Assembly: GCA_905331475.1 (NCBI GenBank)
Contig: CAJNYU010003362.1
Span: 95,208 to 159,207, forward strand
Length of the DNA: 64,000 nucleotides
From: Rotaria socialis
Taxonomy: Eukaryota > Rotifera > Eurotatoria > Philodinida > Philodinidae
Reading direction: 5' to 3'
Below are positions 1 to 12,572 of this stretch, in pieces. The notes beneath the pieces are model-generated. The model was not told where the DNA came from, did no database searches, and saw only the letters and a program-made list of their open reading frames with translations. How positions within the stretch are numbered: position 1 is the first letter of the stretch; each line of letters opens with the position of its first letter. The translations under genes were made by a program, and so were the position numbers.

Positions 1-148
1 AGAAATATCAAGGGTTTGGATTTTATTGTTGTGCCCCTACATAATCAACAAGACAAAAGAGAAAATAGAAAAAAGAAGTAGTATACTTATCGAAATATAC
101 ATAGTGAGAAGTGAGAGAAAAAAGCTCCCATGTGTTTCATTACGATGA

Positions 149-1029
149 AACTGTGGCGCAGTTACGGCGTAACTGCGATCGCACTGTGACCCGTAATTGC
201 GGAAAATTGCGCCGTAACTACGCGTAACTACGATGAAAAATTCGCAATTACGGGTAGTTACGGTGAAAAAATCCCAGTTATGCATAACGGCGTCCACGTT
301 TTTCGCAATTATGGGTTACAGTGTCGTCGCAATTGGTACAAAAGATGACATAGATTAGATTTTCACTTTATTTGTACTTTTATTGTGAATTTAAAATATT
401 TTTGCACAAAATAAAAAATTTAAAACTAGAAAATTAAAATTTTTATAAAATATAGAAAAACAATTTTTAAATTAAAAATTTTCACAATAAAAAATAATTG
501 AAAAATTAAAACCTAAAAAAATTTACAAATTTACAAAGTTAAAAGTTTAAAGAAATTTTAATTTTAAAAATTAAGGAAAATAAAAAATAACTATCTAGAA
601 AAAATAAAATATTAACATCTAAAATAATTTTTAAAAATTTAATAAATAGAAGAAAAAAAATTTAATTACAAAAAGCTGAAAAACTAAAAAGATTTAAATC
701 TAGAAAAATTTTAAAAAATAAAAAATGTATTCTACTGCTTATAGTAGAATGATTTATGAAAGAAAATGTGACGAGCACTGCTATTTATACTGATTTTCTG
801 TGACTGTATTTTATTGTTAGAGTGTAGCCAATTACAAATAAGAAGGAATAATTTATAATTGGCCATTTATACCTACAAGGGATCGTAAGATGCGATCACT
901 AAGACGCAGTTACGTTGATCTTCATCACAGTACGCGTCGTTTCTTATAGAATCTCCACTACGATCAATGCGCCATAGTTACGCGTAACTGCGACGCAAAA
1001 TTGGCGCTGCGCGTAACTGCGGCACAGTT
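149..1029. mobile_element. candidate non-autonomous DNA transposon (imperfect TIRs, AT-rich core)
   Basis: The two ends are inverted copies: the left end reads AACTGTGGCGCAGTTACG and the right end, reverse-complemented, reads AACTGTGCCGCAGTTACG. Just inside each end are many short copies of the motif GTAACTGCG / CGCAGTTACG in both orientations (about 155-320 and 895-1025). The core (about 360-850) is very AT-rich and has no ORF. Sub-terminal repeats inside short TIRs resemble hAT-type elements, but I could not find a clean target-site duplication, so the exact ends and superfamily are open. Confidence 0.45.
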
Positions 1030-2934
1030 GATAAAAAAGAGACGACATGGGCTAGCACGGATAAGGATTGAAGCATTCTGCTTTTAATTTAATTCATTTC
1101 TTCTTTGCAACCAAAACCAAGAGGTTTTAGATACGAGTTTGGATACATATTTCATCAAAATCCACGCTGAAGTGTATCAAATTCGAACTACCCAGATCGA
1201 TCGTGCCTGTCACCGGATACTGCAGAAAAGACGTAGGAGAATCGCCGTATCCTTCAGAAAAACACCGGGCCATAAATGCAGTGTTCCGGCCAGAAAAAAA
1301 ACAGGAATTAGCTTGAATCGGCCAGAAAAGAGTACGAAAATTTCCCGATTGGAATACTGATTCCATGTTCCGGTAATTTCCGGCGCTTTTGTGTGGGGTC
1401 CGATCCGTACTTCTCGAGCTGAGTAATGAAAACTTCGTTGATACTACGGTCGTTACATTTTGAAAGGAAATACTTTTTGATTGACTAGTTGAAAAATAAG
1501 AACTGTGAACGCTGTTTTATTGCCCAAACCTAGAAATTCATAATGCAGATAGAAAATACGTCGTTGACTAATCTATGCCTACAAAACATGTCGATAAACG
1601 AACTTTCGACAAAAAGAGGTCGACGAAATAAATTTGACAAATTTTCTTGTCGACAACGTATCGGTAGACTAAGTGCATATCGCTGAACTCTCATGTCGAA
1701 GAATAATATGAAATTCATTGCAAGGTCCTTATTTCATATTTTTGTGTTTTTTTTACGTTAAGACTACTTTGTTGAACCAAAACGTTTGGCCCATCAATAA
1801 GAATCTTGCCTGTTTTGCCCATCGTTTTTTCTAACACAAGAGAGGTTTACTCATTGCTCTAAAAATCCTGGTTACGCCGCTGGTGGGTACGCATGATTTA
1901 ATCTGAATATAGTGGAAAATCCCACCCATATTATATAAAGGAAAATGAATTTGTTCTGTTTTAACGACATTATATTTATTAACAGTTCCGAAAATCTCCC
2001 ATAAAAATGCTTTTAGAAAAATCATATTGATTTTTTTAAAATTCTTTCTTTTTTTTCGGAGTGGCAAAATATCCTATGCGCCTGCGCTGTATAAATCACT
2101 GGATCCATTTCTATATCATTTATCCGATTTTTTTCTTGTTTTGGACATTAATTCCAAATGACCTGCATTCGAATGACAAAGAAGAAGAAAAAAGAATGAC
2201 TTGTATGCGCAAATGTGTATGTATATTTTTTGCATGTCTCAATTACAAGTTCAATGACACTTTCTCCAGATATCGTATTATCGTACTATTAAAGCATCTA
2301 TTTTTGATCAGATACATCGAAGCAAATGCTACGGTTGTTCTCTTCACCTTAAATATCTTGGTAGCCTATTGAAAAACAAACTAATTCGGTATGTCTATGA
2401 GCTGGAGATAAGACTTTCATTTGTTATTTATCAGGTAGACAGTATTCATCATCTATATTCTTTTTCAAACAAACATCGTATTACAAGCTACATGTGTATA
2501 TAACTTGTATACGGATGAGATGGATTTAATACGATGTATGTAAATATAACGTACTTGTTTTTTCATCATTAATGTGATTATATTATGCATATTCAATGTT
2601 TTTTTACATCTTATACCTATATTGTTTCTAAATTTCATTATGAAGAGACCGAGAGAAAAACCTTGAACTTTTCGATTAGTGAATTTCTAAAAAAATGTCA
2701 CATAGACTAAGCAACGAAAAAAATATGTCTTGTATGCGCCTATACTTATGCTCGTTCGTCATACGACGAACTTTAAATGTAGATCACCTACACGCATCCA
2801 AAGTGAGATGCGAAGGACAATGAATCAGAAGAGATAAAAGAAGTAAGGATTAGGAAAGGCAAATTGTATAGTTACTATCAAATAAAATTATCGAAAGAGG
2901 AAAACAGATCATTCGTTGATTATTTATCTCTCGA
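1030..2934. other. gene-free stretch
   Basis: Short ORFs on both strands here (for example around 1139-1360 and 2061-2372) show no recognisable domain, no consistent codon pattern and no splice-linked partner. I see only AT-rich intergenic sequence; the last few hundred bases presumably include the promoter of the LHFPL-like gene. Confidence 0.6.
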
Positions 2935-3648
2935 ATGCTGCGAACAATTGAAACAATAGACAATACATCTTATATATGGACATCGAGAATTATCGGTTTC
3001 ATTTGGGCATTTCTTACCGCTTGTTTTGCTATTCTTGATGTATTTATATTTGTACAACCACAATGGATTGGCGATACTTTAGTAAGTCCACGGGCAGGTC
3101 ATTTTGGTTTATATTCCTATTGTGTAAGTACAATAGCAGACTATGAATTTAATTGTCAAGGAACATGGACAGATTTTGAAACAATTCTTAATGCACCTTT
3201 TGCTGTTGCTACATTTTTCGTTGGTTTCTCTATTCTATTAATCTTCATATGTCTCGGATTATTTATAGTTTTCTTATTTTTACGTGCTCGACTTGTCTAT
3301 TTTATTTGTGCAATTATACAAATGATTTGTGCAATTTGTTTATTTATTGCTATTATAATTTATCCATCAGGTTTTGATGATGAGACAATTCGATTAGTAT
3401 GCGGACAAAATGTAAATGATTTTAATATAGATACTTGTCAAATGCGATGGGCATATATATTAGCTATTATTGCATTTTGCAATATATTAATACTTTCAAT
3501 GCTAGCATTTCTTCTTGGTCTTAAACAACCAAATGTTGAAACAACGCGAAAACAGATTCATCAAAAACATGTCGTATCGAAATATGGTGAACTCAATGAA
3601 GCATTTGATGAACGAACATATTCTCAACAAACAATACAACGACGTTGA
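2935..3648 (+). CDS. LHFPL-family tetraspan membrane protein
   Basis: An uninterrupted 237-residue ORF with four hydrophobic helices (about residues 17-40, 88-115, 120-143 and 172-195) and a short basic C-terminal tail. The first extracellular loop holds PQWIG (W44) followed by GHFGLYSYC (55-63) and a further Cys (C74); the second loop has C156 and C168 just before RWAYILAII. This pattern matches the LHFPL (lipoma HMGIC fusion partner-like) family, members of which are plasma-membrane proteins that assist mechanotransduction channels or GABA-A receptors. The length fits the family (about 220-250 residues). I see no introns, although vertebrate members are spliced. Which LHFPL paralogue it is cannot be decided by eye; a distant claudin-like protein is the alternative. 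Confidence 0.85.
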   Translation: MLRTIETIDNTSYIWTSRIIGFIWAFLTACFAILDVFIFVQPQWIGDTLVSPRAGHFGLYSYCVSTIADYEFNCQGTWTDFETILNAPFAVATFFVGFSILLIFICLGLFIVFLFLRARLVYFICAIIQMICAICLFIAIIIYPSGFDDETIRLVCGQNVNDFNIDTCQMRWAYILAIIAFCNILILSMLAFLLGLKQPNVETTRKQIHQKHVVSKYGELNEAFDERTYSQQTIQRR

Positions 3649-4245
3649 AATTTCATTTTTCACATGGATTGACTTGTACTCTTTTTTTCCTCTACTTTTT
3701 GAATGTTTCTACATTTTAAAAATGAATAGCTACTGAATATCTTACAAATAAAAATCATGATATGACTCCAGATATAATTATATTTATGATCTTGAAATAG
3801 GCAAAAAACAAATGAAAGCAATATAGTACTCAAATGGTTTATTATCATGAAACCGAGCTTCTGTTCATCAAGAATGATAATGTCTTACCAAGGCTCTTGT
3901 ATCTTGGTAATAAAGAGAGACAACTGAAGTCTACTTTGTTAATTATGTTTGTTTTGTTACTTCTTTTTTTTCGATAAGCGCGTCCGATCGCAATCGCAAC
4001 AATTGAAATAGAACTTGTAGCAATATCTAATTGTGACGCTCAAAAGAGATATTGAATTCCAATTCTTTCATAGAAATGAACCGATTTGTTTCACATCGAT
4101 TAGATAAATTGAGCACAAGAACATAAGATATCTGTCACTAATGAATAGTCGAAGATAAGATACTTATGTATACGTATATTGTCATGGTTGACAAGGACGA
4201 CATATTTAATTGTTTTTTTCTTTCACTCTGTCATTCATTTACAAT
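3649..4245. other. intergenic
   Basis: 3' flank of the LHFPL-like gene and upstream region of the small unknown gene. AT-rich, with no ORF or RNA structure I can support. Confidence 0.5.
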
Positions 4246-4620
4246 ATGCATCTCTTGAATAAATTACGAACAAGTTTTCGACGAAAACCAAATGTATGTT
4301 TATCTTGCTTTCTTAGTAATTTGCTATTATCGACATTGTCCATTCAGGAAAGACAATTAACCTTGTCTGAACAAATTGAAACTCTCTTCAAGGAATCAAA
4401 TAGATTTGTTGAAGATCATCGATTAAAATTACTTCTTCATGTTTATGAATATCGATTACGACAATTCAATTCATTGGATATTTCATTCGAAGATTTCAAA
4501 CGTATTGAATTCGAACGATCAATCCTTAAAAGTCTCCGTGCAATTACATCAAATCTTCCGGCAAAGTCATCACATCTTTACAAAACAATGCCAACAGCGA
4601 CATCTAGAAACATGTCATGA
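4246..4620 (+). CDS. small hypothetical protein
   Basis: The frame is open from 4210, but the ATG at 4246 gives a more natural start. A likely 54-nt intron (4294-4347, GTATGT...TTCAG) is a multiple of three and contains no stop, so the frame reads through it; removing it deletes a hydrophobic stretch and leaves about 106 residues. The remainder is charged and probably helical (for example LSEQIETLFKES and HRLKLLLHVYEYRLRQF). I do not recognise the family and see no signal peptide, membrane segment or metal site. It could be a real small protein or one exon of a longer gene. Confidence 0.4.
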   Translation: MHLLNKLRTSFRRKPNVCLSCFLSNLLLSTLSIQERQLTLSEQIETLFKESNRFVEDHRLKLLLHVYEYRLRQFNSLDISFEDFKRIEFERSILKSLRAITSNLPAKSSHLYKTMPTATSRNMS

Positions 4621-5589
4621 TTAACAACCAGAATAATAAACAATTTTCGTGTGACAATAAGCATTTTTGTAGAAAAATCGTTGTTATACATTCGTGATAG
4701 TTGAAGTTATTTTTTTCAAATATACTGCCGTTTATTGATTGGTTCTTTACGTTCCACATCATATTGCTTCCATAAAAAATTGATAAATACTTCCTTCGTT
4801 TTCATTGAATTATAATGACCTAAGATTAATTCGCTTATCAATATGTTACAGAGTATGGTAATCCACCATAAACGGCCATTTTTTACGCGTCGTACTCAAT
4901 TGTCAGCAGTCATTTTAATCCCATTATGTCGTAATAGTATGCATAGTATAAATGAACGTAAATTTATCACGTTAGTGACCTGATACTTCCGAATAAACAT
5001 GATTCTATTAACACTTTGTGCTTCCGCAGAAACAAATTGTATTCATCGACGAACGTTAATCAAGAATTCATGAACATAGAATGTATATGAGTGGGAGATT
5101 TAGTTGTTGAGATAGTGTTCGATTATAATTCATACAGCTCAATTCTCATGTGATCATTTTTAGCAGAAGAACAAAAACAAAATTTTTTTTTACTCAGCGT
5201 CTATGGAACCACTTGAGAAAAAGAATATTTCTAGCAGCAAAATATAATTTCTCAAGTATGTCCTTTCCTTGGAGATAAATTTAATTAAATAGCCTATATT
5301 TATTTCTCCTATAGTTGAGAATTTTGAATTACTTGTTAAAAACTCAGTCACAAATGTGTCTAGTAATTACTATCAGTAATTTTTGTTCGGTTCGAATAAC
5401 ATAGAGAACTATTAGACTTTCAGAGCTTTATAGAATTTCCTATTAATTACTTAGACATATTAAACACTCAAAATATTCTCACTGAAAGCTTTTTTCTATA
5501 TTAAATGAAGATAAATGTAGAATCTATTAGAATAATTTGCTATTTTTATTTTCTAGATTGTGCCAACGCTGAGAAAACAAATCGACACA
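4621..5589. other. intergenic
   Basis: No supported gene. A CTAG acceptor at 5553-5556, 33 nt before the next ATG, may be the cis- or trans-splice site of the 5' UTR of the following gene. Confidence 0.5.
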
Positions 5590-5778
5590 ATGGCATCAAC
5601 ACGTCAACAGCGTAAAATAGAGTCTAAAACAAACTCATCTAACATTGCGAAGTCAAAATCAAGTAGTAATACGAATATTTTGATATTGGCTATAGCTTTT
5701 GCTGCTCTTGTTTTCTATGTATTGTATCAATCGATTAATATTTATAGCAAAGATCAAACGTATAATGATTTCGAATGA
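5590..5778 (+). CDS. SERP/RAMP4-like small ER membrane protein
   Basis: A 62-residue ORF, beginning at the ATG that follows a splice acceptor. It has a basic, polar N-terminus (MASTRQQRKIES, then a Ser/Lys/Asn-rich stretch to about residue 28) and a single hydrophobic helix (about residues 29-48) close to the C-terminus. Size, tail-anchor topology and the RQQRK...NIAKS layout match SERP1/RAMP4, the stress-associated ER protein that sits at the Sec61 translocon and stabilises nascent membrane proteins. Such short proteins give little signal, so another tail-anchored small protein is possible. The C-terminal tail after the helix (about 14 residues) is longer than usual for RAMP4. Confidence 0.55.
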   Translation: MASTRQQRKIESKTNSSNIAKSKSSSNTNILILAIAFAALVFYVLYQSINIYSKDQTYNDFE

Positions 5779-7813
5779 CTTTTTTTTGGCATCATGATTT
5801 CTTTAAATAAATTGAAACTCATCATAGATCTTAATTGTATTTATATTGCTTTTTGGTGATATACTCTCCTGTTGTTCAATGTGAATGAGATCAAAATTTC
5901 TTCTTTTTGTTGCTTTGATTTTTTTGTGAATGTTTTTCTTGCAATCTTATTCAAAAAAAATTATATAGTATATTACGATTTTTGTTTTTCTGCTTACAAT
6001 GAAGAAAATATTCATTCATAATCGAATGATTTTCAATGGATGGGGAAAATCTTAATATTTAATATTATAGGCTGTCAGAGTATTATAAAAGCTTCGTTTT
6101 TCTACAGGTGGATCTCATTTATATAGGAATTTCGAAGAATGAATCGTTCAAGACTTAAAATATTTGTTTGTTTCAGATTGATGAATAGCACAATTTGAAT
6201 ACTTTCCTGAACCTTTTTTTTTATGTGGAGAAGAATAGCACGTATTATTGATCAAGTAGGCAGTAAAAATTATGCTTAAAATATATCAACCACCTTCTTT
6301 TCTCACAGGCAAATAATATCTATCACTGAAATATTTATTATCACATGTAGAAAATCTCATTCTGATTTTGTTAACATGTTCATAATAAGTATTTAATATG
6401 CACGATAAAAAATTTAGAGTACTACATATTATTCATCGCATAGTTCTCGGATCCAACGGACTTAAACTGCTATGTCACGAAGAATAAGGCATACAAAGCT
6501 CTGACATGAACAGAACACTCGTATACTGCACGTAAAATTTGCTAGGCGACACAGAGAGACAGTTGCCAATGGTTAAAACATAGTTGAAATCTTGTTATGT
6601 TTATACTCTCTGATAATTTTAATATATCGAAATGAGACGAAACTCATACATTCACGTTTTGAATTATTGATAAGACTCGAGCACGATTACAAGTACTGGT
6701 CGTCTCACGCTCTATGGAGTCATGAAAATTGTAGTTATTTCATGTTACTTGATGAGGTTCATGCCACACTTCGTATTTATTTTATCGGCTGCATCACGTA
6801 CAGTATATCTTCTCCGTTCTTCACATTGAATTATTTACGTAATGGTAGCCTTGTTGTGAAAACGTGAGCGTCTCTATTTGCGTTTGAAAAAGAAAAGAAT
6901 AAAAAGTAAAGTGAAACACATAGATGTAAAATTCAACGGGTGAGAATTTCGTATAAAAGTCGTCTACGTCTCAAACTCATTCTTTTCATCGCTTCATTTA
7001 TTACTTTGACTAGTATATAGATATTTTACGATAGATAACATACGCTTTGAATTATGCAATGAAGCGTATCTAATGTGCAGTTAAAACAATAAGCAGTTTT
7101 TATCTTGATTACATTATATGTAATTACCTTTTTTTCTCTATGAGAAATAGCAAGTTTAATTTGAGCTAGTTCATTGTTTTTGAATATACCTGTCAGATGA
7201 GTTTTTTCTCTTTCTATAATGACTATATGACAATATAAAATGTTGATTCAATTAAACAAATAATCAAATTCAAAATTCTAGAATCGTTTGCTTGATACAA
7301 TTTTTCTAAAGCACATTGGACAACTGTTGTTTTGCCACAAGCAAGTAAACAAGAGTGCAGATTAAAATTGTTTACTAGTTTTTCCATGTATTTCGATTGG
7401 TTAGTGTAGCAAGATCTTGAGTTTGTATTCCGAGAATTCTTTATCTATTTTCTTCCTCTTGATTCATAGGGTGACTTTGTTACAGTCAAGTTTTCTTTTC
7501 TTTTTCCAATAGTAATTAAATGAACATTTTGTTTTCATTTTTAGATAGAAATCTATATTTTTTTTTATCGTGTGGATTTATTTTTGCTATATGTTATTGA
7601 AGAACACCGGTATGTGCGAGAAAAAAGTAAATAACTTTATTGAAAACATTTTTCTATGCGAAAAAATTTTTTTTCTATGATTGCAGTTTTATTTTATAGC
7701 AAAGTAAATAAAATAGTAACCCATTTAATCGAATGGTGACAAGTCTAAAAAACACAAAAGGTTAAAAATGAAATTTCAATAAAACAAAAATGAATTTCGA
7801 TTTTATTTATTAG
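5779..7813. other. intergenic, may include the undetected 5' exon(s) of the SETDB1-like gene
   Basis: No convincing exon with a start codon could be joined to the first recognised SETDB1-like exon. Short ORFs such as 6592-6867 have no domain and poor coding character. Confidence 0.5.
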
Positions 7814-10800
7814 GAATTACAGATGACTTATCGTCATCATCTGTTTTCGATACTCCTTGTTCAAGTGTATCATCAACATCGCCAGTAAGTTCGCATCGAA
7901 ATTCAGAGCAGTATTTTATTTCAACTTTGATGTTCACCTAGGATAAACAAGATGTTGTAATAGTTCTTGATGATGATAATGCTGAAAATGATATTAAAAT
8001 TGATAAACATTCCATTACAGATATAATAGAAAAATATGATAATTTAATTGTAAACAGTTTAATTGAAAAACTTGAAATTAATACAGAATTAATTATTGTC
8101 AAGCCAAATTTACCTATACGAATATGTGCAACAGCCAAAGCTTATTCCAATCTTCAAGATACGCACATAATTATGGTAAATTGAATGAAGATTTTGTTTT
8201 TTACAGTGCGAAAAAAACAGATATCTTTTCTCCTTGAGGTTCTCAATCCTCGTCTATCAACTTCTGAATGTGTAACTAAACGGCAAGCATATATTCATGA
8301 GCCTTGTCCATCTTTCGATGTGCCAATACGAACACGTGTATTTCATCGTTCATTATCATTACTTGGCTTTGTATTTGAAATGCCTTGTCCAATAAAAAAT
8401 CAAAATCGATATCTTGTTTTATATGATAATTTCACTGCTAATTATCATTCACATTTAGAATTTCATCTTTGTTTATGTCAAGACTTCCGACGACATCTTT
8501 TAAATATAGACTATAAAGAATTACGAGCACATTATCAAGATGCTTTTCAAAATTCAAATAAAATAAAACAATCAAATTATATGATAGGTAATATAATTCG
8601 TGTACGAAAATTCGGTAATCAATATCACAATGTTCGTATTATTGATATCGATTGTTCAATAATAAAGATTTGTTTTTTCGAACGAAAATCAAAAAAAGAA
8701 ATATGGATTCATACAAACTCATCAATTATTGAACCATCACAACAAATATCACAATCAGCAACACTATCGATTCCATCGTCGCCACAAACACCAACCGAGG
8801 AACTAAATAATTCGTATTCTGATCTATCACGACTACGAAAACGAAAAGATCAAAATAGCAATGCAAACAAAGGTATATTTTCATTAAATTAAAACTGGAT
8901 TCTCTGCTAAATATATTTTTAAAAAAAGGCAATTTATGTAGAATCTTTAAAGCCCTCGCATTATTAAATATCTCTTTTGCTTTACTTTTACTATGAATAT
9001 TCATACTTCCGTTCATGTCAAACTAAAAAGTTACTTTTAAAATTAAAACGTTACATGTATAAAGCTGTCGACAGAAATGATTTTTTGTAAATTTGATCAA
9101 AGCATTTAGTTACTCTTCCCCGTAGTTTATGAAAAACTGATTATTTTCTTCTTTACACGATTCTATATAAACTACTTAGATCAATCGGTATGAGTCCGTA
9201 TTTCGCTAAGGCTACATTGTTTTCATGTCGTATGTTATCTCTATTAGACACAAAGTGGTATCATTGGTCTCAAATTCCCGAGAGAATATCACTTTGTTAT
9301 TGTATCAGATTCTTCGGCCAGGATGTTGATACATTGCTCACTAAGATTATATTTTGGAAATTTTAGGTGCTAAAAAACTTCGAGATCGATCTAACACTAA
9401 ACAACTATCAATGCAACATCAACAATCTTCTTCAACATCCAACGAGCAACTTTCAATAACAACATGTCGTACTAATATTCTAACACCTTATTATACTAAT
9501 ATTCTCTTACCGAAATTTCGAATGCTTAATGCTTTGCCTTCAATATCACATAAATGTAGTCGACAGTGTGTTCTATCAGCAGAAGAACATTTTTCTCCCA
9601 GAAAAATTCAAACAAATCCATTTTTACTTCCATTTGAATGTAATTGGTCCATTGTTGATAGCAAACCGCGTGGTTATCGAACTCCGTGCTGTCAAATACT
9701 TTACTCACTCGATGATATTGAACAATATCTCTATCGAACACAATCGAAATTGTCAATAAAATTTTTCATTGATGGCGTTTTAACTCGTTTTCAACCATCG
9801 ATCGATGATTATGATAAAAAATTTCTTATATTAAATGATCTTTCAAATGGACACGAAAACGTTAAAATACCTGTATATAATGATATTGATAATGATAGAC
9901 CGGATAATTTTAATTATATCACAAAAATTCGTCCGATTGACAATCGAATAGCTGCGGCACTTAATGATAACAATGCAACATCGTGTTGCGATTGTATTGA
10001 TAAGTCAGTATTATTAATTAATCGATTTTTCATTTAAAATTTTCTCTTCTATTTAAGTTGTAATGATCGAATGAAATGTGCTTGCTTTCGAAAAACATTA
10101 AGTCAAGCTCAAATCAATCACGACCCATTAGTTATGGAAAAAGAAAAGAATCGTTATACGCTTGCATACATGTTAAAAACAACAGGTTATCAACGTAAAC
10201 GTTTACTTAATCCAATATCAAGTGGTGTTTATGAATGTAATTCAAAATGTTCATGTCACCGTGAACATTGCTCAAATCGTCTTGTACAGCAAGGTTTATT
10301 CGTACATTTACAATTATTTAAAGATAAAGTAAAAGGTTGGGGTTTACGTGCACTGCACGATTTACCACGTGGAACATTTCTTTGTCAATATATTGGAGAA
10401 TTGTTAACATCGGATCAAGGACATGAACGTGCGCAAAGTATGGATGATAAATATCAAACAAGTCTTGATTTAGTTAAACAAGTTCATTATGAAATTAATA
10501 ATGAAGGTGGCGATGATATTGATGATGATGATGATGATGAACCGTATGTTGTTGATGGAAGTTTATTTAGTAATTTAGGAAAATATTTTAATCACGCTTG
10601 TGAACCAAATATGTTTATTCAAAATGTATTTATTGAATCCCATGACCTTCATTTTCCAAATCTAGCTTTATTTACTCGAACACATGTTAAAGCTGGTCAA
10701 GGTATAAATTAATTTCGTTTTTTTTCTTCAGACTTTTAACAATATCAACATTAGGGACTAAGTCTAAATTTTACTCTTGGTTTTGAAACATCGCTTTCAG

Positions 10801-11612
10801 ATCAGTGTACTTCATTCTCCAATCATTTGTAGGAAAAAGTTTCGAGATATCAAATGATAATAGGTTAGGCGTAGTTTTGATTCCACTAAGTATTAACTAG
10901 CCCATTGGATGGGGGCCTAATTAATATGTAGAAATGAAATGTATTCAACAGCTGGAAATGTTCTCCTGCGAGAATAATCGGCATGAGCCTTCAACTTCGC
11001 GCCTAGTAATACAAACATTAGATAGAATATCTCTAGTATGGATAATTAGCACGTTCAATGTTTAGATGTTCTTGCTAAGTTTTGTAACATGATCACTGAG
11101 ATCAAATGATCCGAACATAATATGTGCTATTATGTATTTCCTAATCTTATACAAATTTCCTACATTACAATAGATGATGATCTGCAATGTTCGTACATCA
11201 AGGATACACATAGAAACCGACTCAACTCTCGAATAGATAATCTCTTACAAAAAATGCACACAACTAAGAGTAGATTCGATATAGCTATGATCTTTTAGAT
11301 TTACTTTTTACAATAATCGAAAAGTAAGAAAGTCGACTGAACATTTATTGCTCGATGCTAATAAAAAAAAAAGACATGATTTCATCGTTCTGTTCAATCA
11401 CAGTATTGTATTACAGTTGTTATTTAACAAAGATAACATATCATACGTAATGTAATTCTTAAATTACCTATAAAACAATTGTTTCATTAAGATTATATTG
11501 ATTGTATTTGTTTGTTATAGAACTTACATGGCATTATAACTGTGAACTCCTGCCCGATCGTGAAGTGAAATGTTTTTGTGGTTCGAAAAATTGTCGTGGT
11601 AGACTTTTGTGA
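7814..11612 (+). CDS. SETDB1: SETDB1-type histone H3K9 methyltransferase (Tudor-MBD-preSET-SET)
   Basis: Six exons read in frame: 7814-7884, 7942-8175, 8221-8872, 9367-10003, 10058-10701 and 11521-11612 (stop 11610-11612), giving about 775 residues; the 5' end with the start codon was not found. Exon 3 carries Tudor-like sequence ending in KKEIWIHTNSSIIEPS. Exon 4 carries the methyl-CpG-binding domain (NPFLLPFECNW ... GYRTPC). The pre-SET Cys cluster spans the exon 4/5 junction (CCDCIDNCNDRMKCAC, then YECNSKCSCHREHC). SET follows with GWGLRALHDL, NHACEPNMFIQNVF and, in the last exon, ELTWHYN and the post-SET CFCGSKNCRGRLL. The enzyme trimethylates H3K9 and supports silencing of genes and transposons. 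Unusual: the insertion that splits SET is only about 35 residues and Asp-rich, whereas vertebrate SETDB1 has several hundred residues there; WDYN is WHYN, and NHSC is NHAC. Confidence 0.93.
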
Positions 11613-12572
11613 ACATAAACTTGTATGAGTCAGATTTACATATTCCTGTTGTCTTTTCGTGAAATATTTTTTCTTGCTTTTGTTTTTCTTTTCTTTTCAA
11701 TTTTCGTGTTTGTACATGTATTTTTGATAAAAAAAACAAAACAATCAGTGCTATGATGACTTATGTTTGCTTTATCGGTCCGATTCGTTTGCTCACTGTT
11801 TGCGAGAGAGAGAACAATAGGAAGAAATGATGAGCTTTATTATATGGTCTATATCTTTTATGACCTTCAATATTGAATATATATATATGTACAGTTTGAT
11901 GTTTGAGAAAGGGCACGTCGATAGAGTAGTTCCATACGCTAGTTGTTTTGTGTGAGTGTTAAAGAACAAGAAAAAAGAGAGTAATTGGTCTTGCTTCTTT
12001 ATGCCAGTACTATTTGTTTGTTCTTCTTCTTCTATTCTCGAACGATTACGCAATTTATATGACTATATAAAAACGTTGATTATACAGACATACATATTTT
12101 TCCTCTTTATTGGATTTCCTAGAGTTTCATTAAATTTTACTTGTACGCTAGTCTCAAGAGATTATCATGGAAGAAAATACTTATAGATTATTGTTTTCTT
12201 TTACTAATAACGAGATAAGAACGTGCTGAAAATATGTTTAGTTGATAGGAAGTCTTCTAATTGATCAGCTTGTCTTTAGGAGAGATAAGCTATCTTAATA
12301 AAAATTACAAGACAAAAATCATTTACAGCTTGATAATCGTCGAACAGCATATTGAAGATTTATATGTCTTGTTCTATGTTCACTAGTCTTATTCTTTCTT
12401 TACTTTATATCATTGTAAGAGTAGAACGAAAAGGTCGATGAACATTTGAATCTTTTTTTCTTCTTCTCCTTTCTTCTGCACTTAATCATTTCCATCCCAA
12501 ATATTGACTTGAGTTGAGTAAGACATTTACTTGACTGGATTATTTGTTATCTAATCATACTGATAGTTATAA
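11613..12572. other. intergenic
   Basis: Region between the SETDB1-like and phosphatase genes. No supported gene or RNA; short ORFs on either strand look random. Confidence 0.5.

Noticed and set aside
1127-1366. Overlapping ORFs on both strands near 1.1-1.4 kb
   Set aside because: No domain or signal; moderate GC content alone explains the open frames.
5385-5400. GGTTCGAATAAC, B-box-like
   Set aside because: No cloverleaf around it; a chance match is likely.
6592-6867. 91-codon plus-strand ORF
   Set aside because: No domain, no splice partners and AT-driven composition like random intergenic ORFs.
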